The notes beneath the pieces were generated by a model. It did no database searches and was not told where the DNA came from. It saw only the letters and a list, made by a program, of their open reading frames with translations. From Bacteroidota bacterium (GTDB lineage Bacteria > Bacteroidota > Bacteroidia > Cytophagales > Cyclobacteriaceae), in contig JADFHN010000039.1 in the NCBI GenBank assembly GCA_022567155.1, positions 1 to 36,193 on the forward strand: a stretch of 36,193 nt of DNA. The letters are read 5' to 3'. Positions within the stretch are counted from its first letter, which is position 1; every line of letters begins with the position of its first letter. The position numbers were made by a program, and so were the translations under genes. Positions 32,375-36,193 of the stretch are shown one piece after another.

Positions 32375-32406
32375 ATAAAAGCCATTCCATTCAGGATGGC
32401 TTTTAT
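32375..32406 (+). terminator. Rho-independent terminator behind YceI copy 2
   Basis: ATAAAAGCCAT and ATGGCTTTTAT form a perfect 11-bp stem with a 10-base loop; the A-tract on the left and T-tract on the right make it able to act in both directions. It separates the YceI gene from the phosphorylase gene. Confidence 0.88.
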
Positions 32407-32413
32407 ACATTTG
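32406..32413 (+). promoter_or_regulatory. Candidate -7 element (TACATTTG) of the phosphorylase gene
   Basis: TACATTTG fits TAnnTTTG, starts at the last base of the terminator stem and lies 25 bases before the ATG at 32439. The -33 zone would fall in the terminator hairpin. Confidence 0.35.
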
Positions 32414-32438
32414 GGCCTGAAAAAGGTTACAAATTTCC

Positions 32439-33251
32439 ATGCTGAAAAAAATAAAAGACACCACGGCGTTCATTCAGGCTCACACACAAATGAAACCGGA
32501 TCACGGGATCATTCTGGGTACGGGCCTGGGAGCACTTGTGGAAGACATAGAAATTACGGATGTAATCGAATACAAGGATATCCCTCATTTTCCGGTTTCG
32601 ACAGTGGAGTTTCATAAAGGCAGGCTGATATTCGGCAAACTGGTAAACAGGAATGTGGTAATCATGCAGGGCAGGTTCCATTATTACGAAGGTTACAACA
32701 TGCAGGAGGTTACATTTCCCGTAAGGGTGCTCCGGCAACTTGGTATCAGGAGGTTGTTTATATCCAATGCAGCGGGAGGCGTAAACCCGGAATATGAAGT
32801 AAGCGACCTGATGATTTTGAGCGATCATATCAATTTATTGCCTGAGAACCCATTGCGCGGACAAAATTTCGACGAGCTGGGTCCGCGGTTTCCTGATATG
32901 AGCGAGCCGTACGATCTATCCATGATCGAAATAGGCCTGAAAGTGGCAAGAGAACATGGAATACCTACCCATAAAGGAGTTTATGCCGTTGTCATGGGTC
33001 CAAACCTCGAAACCGAAGCTGAATACAGGTATATGAGAATAATCGGAGCCGATGCTGTCGGCATGTCAACCGTTCCTGAAAACATCGTGGCGCGTCACAT
33101 GGGCATACCCTGTTTTGCGGTTTCAGTGATTACCGACCTGGGTATTCCGGGCCGGATAGAGAAAGTAAATGTGGAAAAGATCATTGCGGCGGCGGTAAAA
33201 GCAGAGCCGGGAATGACCACAATCATCGAAGGTATTCTGAAGTCACTTTAA
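32439..33251 (+). CDS. Purine-nucleoside phosphorylase (trimeric family)
   Basis: A 270-residue cytoplasmic phosphorylase that splits purine nucleosides with phosphate to base and (deoxy)ribose-1-P. Motifs: GIILGTGLGAL (23-33, phosphate loop), MQGRFHYYEGY (76-86), FISNAAGGVNP (107-117), GPNLETEAEYRYMRIIGADAVGMSTVPE (187-214, base-binding Glu191), and SVITDLG (229-235). In the human enzyme the residue equivalent to Asp233 is Asn243, which sets 6-oxopurine preference; replacing it with Asp is known to favour adenosine-type bases. The protein may therefore use adenosine, MTA or 5'-deoxyadenosine. It is a single gene, convergent with the GIN lipoprotein (9-base gap). Confidence 0.9.
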   Translation: MLKKIKDTTAFIQAHTQMKPDHGIILGTGLGALVEDIEITDVIEYKDIPHFPVSTVEFHKGRLIFGKLVNRNVVIMQGRFHYYEGYNMQEVTFPVRVLRQLGIRRLFISNAAGGVNPEYEVSDLMILSDHINLLPENPLRGQNFDELGPRFPDMSEPYDLSMIEIGLKVAREHGIPTHKGVYAVVMGPNLETEAEYRYMRIIGADAVGMSTVPENIVARHMGIPCFAVSVITDLGIPGRIEKVNVEKIIAAAVKAEPGMTTIIEGILKSL

Positions 33252-33260
33252 CGAGGTATA

Positions 33261-34001
33261 TCAGTCTTTCCGGATTAGCCGTCCCGAGCCCAGGTATTTC
33301 AGATCGATAACGGGCGGATCGGAATAAATTTCAACGTTACCGGTATTGCCAATAATTCCTGTCAATTGATCAGATGGGCTAATCATAATAGTGTTTATTC
33401 CGTTATGATTTAATTCAATCTTTTTTACCTGAAGATTTTTGCCATAAAATTTACTGTCATTAAAATAAAAGCCTACTCTCAAAAAATCGAGCGATCCGGC
33501 AATAGTGAAATTTGCAAGATGATTTGAAACGATATAAAGCGCGTCTCCTTCAATAACCAGGCTTACGTCTCCGGGCGAATCAGTAGATATAATGCTTAGG
33601 TAACCGGTATGTAAGGTGTCTTTGGAAATGACCGAACCGTACCCATGCATATGAACTTCAACTAACGAAGGGTTGGTGACATACACATTTATGGCTTTAT
33701 AATCACGTACCCAGTTGCATGTGTTAAGGTTTTCAATGATCAGGATATTATCCGTTACATTAATTGATATTTTTGAAAGCAGGTTTTTACCGGCCTCAAT
33801 CTGCACCATCATATCATTTCCTGAAACCAGTATCAAATTGATGTTGTCATGCAGGCTAATTTTATCAAAGTCGGCTACGGGTACCGCGTCTATTACCACC
33901 GGGCCTGTTTTTTTAATGCAATCAAATGCATTTTCACTGTTGCACGCCAGCAGTGTAATGCACATGCAGGAAAAACAAATATTATAAAATGCCTTTCTCA
34001 T
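33261..34001 (-). CDS. GIN-domain (DUF2807) lipoprotein
   Basis: A 246-residue lipoprotein with lipobox LLAC (Cys20). The mature part fits the putative auto-transporter adhesin head, GIN domain, a right-handed beta-helix-like repeat fold: FDKISLHDNINLILVSGND near its start, VQIEAGKNLLSKISINVTDNILIIEN, then short repeated strands (VYVTNPSLVEVHMHGYGSV, LYIVSNHLANFTIAGS) to the end. It is probably displayed on the envelope; the function is unknown. Its ATG overlaps the stop of the upstream PagL-like gene (ATGA), so the two are translationally coupled and may act on the same surface lipid layer. Confidence 0.8.
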   Translation of the reverse strand: MRKAFYNICFSCMCITLLACNSENAFDCIKKTGPVVIDAVPVADFDKISLHDNINLILVSGNDMMVQIEAGKNLLSKISINVTDNILIIENLNTCNWVRDYKAINVYVTNPSLVEVHMHGYGSVISKDTLHTGYLSIISTDSPGDVSLVIEGDALYIVSNHLANFTIAGSLDFLRVGFYFNDSKFYGKNLQVKKIELNHNGINTIMISPSDQLTGIIGNTGNVEIYSDPPVIDLKYLGSGRLIRKD

Positions 34002-35122
34002 AATCTTGTTCCAATTCCAAACTCGGCCATTTCGGCTACTGCGCCGTGTGTTTTCAGGTTTAATGCAAAAAACAGTTTATTGTTGTTCGTGTAAAATTTA
34101 AGTCCGTAACGCTGATAAACGGGATCCACGGCTTTGTAAGGCCGGTAAATGTAGTATCCCAACTGTACAAGTATGGAAATCCGTGAAATAAACAACTCAT
34201 GACCCAATGTCAGACCGATACGTTTAAAATCCGGTGCATTCTCATTGGCAAAGGTATCGTCATTCTCAATTGCTTCTTTCAGGGCGAGGCTGTAAAAGAA
34301 GTCTATCCCACCGTTTATCGCACTTTTGCCGTTTAATCTTTTGTCAATATAGTTGTTCAGGGTAAAAAAGGGAAATGCACCACCGCCTACCTTATTTGCC
34401 TTTAAGCCGGTGTAGACAGCAATATTGTACCGGAAACTTTTATCCGTCTCAGACTGTACACCGGAAGGGATATGCTGATACGAAATGTCCTTACGCCCGA
34501 TATGTTTACCGACGCCAAATTGTATCAATACTAAATTTATTCCTTTATTGGGTTTGCGAACCGCGCCATTGGAGTAATGGGTAATATTCGGGGCAACGCT
34601 GAATTTCCAGTTATTTCGGCTGGTGAATTCATACGTTAACCGTGTTTGCATGGCAAATGTGAAGGATGTGCTGAGCACATTATTTTTATTGTTTGTGGAG
34701 GCGTCATATGGGTGGGTATTGTATCCTAATCCGGCGCCGATACGTATTTTGAAGTTATGAGGCGACGGCCGGGTTTTATTCAAATAAAAATCAAAATATG
34801 ATATCCCGGAGAATGTTTTGCCGAGAACAGGATTTCCATAATCATAATAGCCCAGTGAGAAGCCTATATCCGGGTAATTGAATAAGGATTCCCATGATTT
34901 ATGGCCATAGGTATGTTTGTTGATGTACAATTCAAATCCTTTGGGATGGCTGGTTATAAGATGTCCGATTTCTGGAGAGTGCATATAAATAAACCCGTAA
35001 AAAAGGTTGGTTCCCAATGTGTAGTTGTATGCGGGCTCCGTATTTTGTGCAAACAGGCACTTGCTGCTTAGCAACAAAAAGAGGATTATTGTACAGAGGA
35101 TATTTTTCCCGTAAAGCCCCAT
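33998..35122 (-). CDS. PagL-like acyloxyacyl hydrolase (lipid A 3-O-deacylase family)
   Basis: A 374-residue outer-membrane beta-barrel with a signal peptide (to about residue 26, LFAQ). The active-site pattern of lipid A 3-O-deacylases, His-x-Ser-Asn, is seen as HYSNG (His182, Ser184) followed by PNKGINL, as in PagL-type proteins. The remaining sequence alternates aromatic and polar residues as membrane strands do. It is longer than PagL itself (about 170 residues), as usual for Bacteroidota members of this family. It would trim the 3-O acyl chain of lipid A in the outer leaflet. It leads a two-gene operon with the GIN lipoprotein and is divergent from an SDR gene (40-base gap). Confidence 0.78.
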   Translation of the reverse strand: MGLYGKNILCTIILFLLLSSKCLFAQNTEPAYNYTLGTNLFYGFIYMHSPEIGHLITSHPKGFELYINKHTYGHKSWESLFNYPDIGFSLGYYDYGNPVLGKTFSGISYFDFYLNKTRPSPHNFKIRIGAGLGYNTHPYDASTNNKNNVLSTSFTFAMQTRLTYEFTSRNNWKFSVAPNITHYSNGAVRKPNKGINLVLIQFGVGKHIGRKDISYQHIPSGVQSETDKSFRYNIAVYTGLKANKVGGGAFPFFTLNNYIDKRLNGKSAINGGIDFFYSLALKEAIENDDTFANENAPDFKRIGLTLGHELFISRISILVQLGYYIYRPYKAVDPVYQRYGLKFYTNNNKLFFALNLKTHGAVAEMAEFGIGTRL

Positions 35123-35142
35123 GAATTAATAAAGGAAAACAT

Positions 35143-35150
35143 CAAAAATA
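35143..35150 (-). promoter_or_regulatory. Candidate -7 element (TATTTTTG) of the PagL-like operon
   Basis: On the reverse strand TATTTTTG fits TAnnTTTG, 20 bases upstream of the PagL-like ATG and only 12 bases from the divergent SDR start, so the two promoters must overlap. Confidence 0.3.
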
Positions 35151-35162
35151 AATAAAATAGCT

Positions 35163-35864
35163 ATGAATATAAAAGAAAAAAAAACAATTGTTACCGGCGT
35201 CAGCAGAGGAATCGGCCTTGCAACCGTCAGGGAAATGCTTGACAGGGGTGTAATTGTAGCCGGATGGAGCAGAACACCACCTGTGCTTGATCATGTGAAT
35301 TTTCATTTTTTTAAAACCGATGTAAGCAACATGGAAGAAGTTGAGGCGTCGTACAGGCAAACCGTCGAAAAGATAGGCAACGATATCGGAATTCTTGTGA
35401 ATAATGCGGGCATAGGTTTCGAAGGCCTGTTTGAAGACTTGTCGGTGGAACGCTGGCATTCCATGTTTCGTACTAATGTTGACGGAATTTTTTATTGTTC
35501 GAGGCTTGTAATCCCGGAAATGAAAAAAAGAGAAGAAGGCCACATTATCAACATTTCTTCCATAGCGGGCACCGTAGGCATACCAGGGATGGCTGCTTAC
35601 TGTGCAACAAAACATGCGGTTCGTGGCATGTCGCATGCTATGTACAAGGAGCTGAGAAACTTTGGTATAAAAGTTACCTGTATCTATCCGGGCTCCGTGA
35701 AGACCGGCTTTTTTGATAAGATAGATTCTGTAGAAGTAAGCGATAACATGATGATGCCCGAAGATATTGCCGGTACAATTATGCATGTACTGGACACACA
35801 GCCAAATTATCATCATGTGGATATAGAGGTACGTCCGCTCCGGCCAAAAGGCAAAAAGGCATGA
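35163..35864 (+). CDS. Short-chain dehydrogenase/reductase (SDR)
   Basis: A 233-residue classical SDR without signal peptide: TGVSRGIG (11-18) for the cofactor, TDVSN, LVNNAGIG, active-site Ser in ISSIAG, catalytic Tyr/Lys in YCATK, and the YPGSVKTGF segment. The basic residue in the loop after the second strand (GWSRTPP) favours NADPH. The substrate is unknown. It is divergent from the PagL-like gene. The chain ends RPKGKKA and the stop overlaps a repeat-containing frame (ATGA at 35861-35864) that I do not consider a real gene. Confidence 0.85.
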   Translation: MNIKEKKTIVTGVSRGIGLATVREMLDRGVIVAGWSRTPPVLDHVNFHFFKTDVSNMEEVEASYRQTVEKIGNDIGILVNNAGIGFEGLFEDLSVERWHSMFRTNVDGIFYCSRLVIPEMKKREEGHIINISSIAGTVGIPGMAAYCATKHAVRGMSHAMYKELRNFGIKVTCIYPGSVKTGFFDKIDSVEVSDNMMMPEDIAGTIMHVLDTQPNYHHVDIEVRPLRPKGKKA

Positions 35865-36034
35865 TCCGGATCCGCATTGACGAGCTTTACTCCAATGGAA
35901 TGAGAGTTTTAGGCTTGGCTGCATGCCGTTTCCAAGTGCCTCTGCTGATCAGCTTTGGCGCTCGCGGAAGGCTTTGGCCGCACGCTGTCGCTGAAGCTTT
36001 AGCGCAAGAGACCGGAGACAGATCAGGCGGGGGG

Positions 36035-36193
36035 AAGTACGCTCTGGGGAAAGTGAAGTATGCTCTGGGGAAGGTGAAGTATGCTCTGGGGAAGATGAAG
36101 TATGCTCTGGGGAAGATGAAGTATGCTCTGGGGAAGATGAAGTATGCTCTGGGGAAGATGAAGTATGCTCTGGGGAAGTTGAAGTAGGCTGTG
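36035..36193. repeat. 21-bp tandem repeat array, running off the window
   Basis: Seven full copies of AAGTATGCTCTGGGGAAGATG (starts at 36035, 36056, 36077, 36098, 36119, 36140, 36161) plus a partial, diverged copy (AAGTAGGCTGTG) at the edge. The first copies have AAAGTG/AAGGTG, the last AAGTTG. The forward frame 35861-36187 would encode KYALGKM heptads, but its N-terminal half looks like translated non-coding DNA (for example GRLWPHAVAEALAQET), and the array is also open in reverse. I treat it as a non-coding minisatellite. Confidence 0.88.

Noticed and set aside
35861-36187. A 108-codon forward frame overlapping the SDR stop and running through the 21-bp repeats
   Set aside because: The first half reads like translated non-coding DNA, the second half is the minisatellite, and the reverse strand is open too. 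There is no ribosome-binding or domain evidence.
36035-36193. CRISPR array
   Set aside because: The units are head-to-tail 21-mers with no spacers between them, and there are no cas genes.

Overview
The window looks like the chromosome of a Bacteroidota member (Cytophagales-like or a related order; genus not resolvable). The evidence is a type IX secretion (T9SS) trio (adhesin with a gliding-type C-terminal sorting domain, PorP/SprF protein, PorE-like OmpA protein), a TonB receptor with an N-terminal carboxypeptidase-regulatory domain, GIN-domain and other lipoproteins, FISUMP and PEGA domains, weak Shine-Dalgarno sites and several TAnnTTTG -7 elements.

Layout. 1-4505: loosely spaced single genes (DUF4198 protein, two lipoproteins, an alpha/beta-hydrolase/class III cyclase fusion) separated by long gaps with gene remnants, including a scrap of an ORF6N gene. 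4506-9594: two exported caspase-fold (C14) proteins side by side, a WD40-caspase and a caspase-PEGA-FISUMP protein. Directly behind the second lies what I read as the 5' end of an avd gene, the accessory gene of diversity-generating retroelements (DGRs). No reverse transcriptase or template repeat is visible, so this looks like a remote or orphaned DGR target. 10183-10712: a RelE/ParE-type toxin-antitoxin pair. 10923-14389: an MtnA-family sugar-phosphate isomerase followed by a class II aldolase/short-chain dehydrogenase fusion, which together could take 5-methylthioribose-1-P or 5-deoxyribose-1-P to DHAP and an aldehyde that is then oxidised or reduced. 14546-18738: a Mth938-like protein (reverse strand), a gap with a small DnaA-box-like cluster, a saccharopine dehydrogenase, a frameshifted epimerase and an overlapping SDR. 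18968-22213: a TonB receptor (reverse) and a cold-shock protein with a clear terminator.

22706-30311 is a compact operon for a 1505-residue repeat adhesin, its PorP/SprF partner and a PorE-like periplasmic protein. 30378-35864: an FMN reductase/YceI operon divergent from a second YceI gene, a purine nucleoside phosphorylase, a PagL-like lipid A deacylase overlapping a GIN lipoprotein, and an SDR. The window ends inside a 21-bp tandem repeat array (36035-36193).

Non-coding structure of note: a ~180-210 bp dispersed repeat present twice (12213-12391, 21682-21894), a ~60 bp hairpin repeat present twice behind genes (14460-14520, 16708-16767), and exact-period DNA repeats (390 bp x2, 291 bp x3) in the adhesin gene. 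All functional calls come from reading motifs by eye; no database search was possible.
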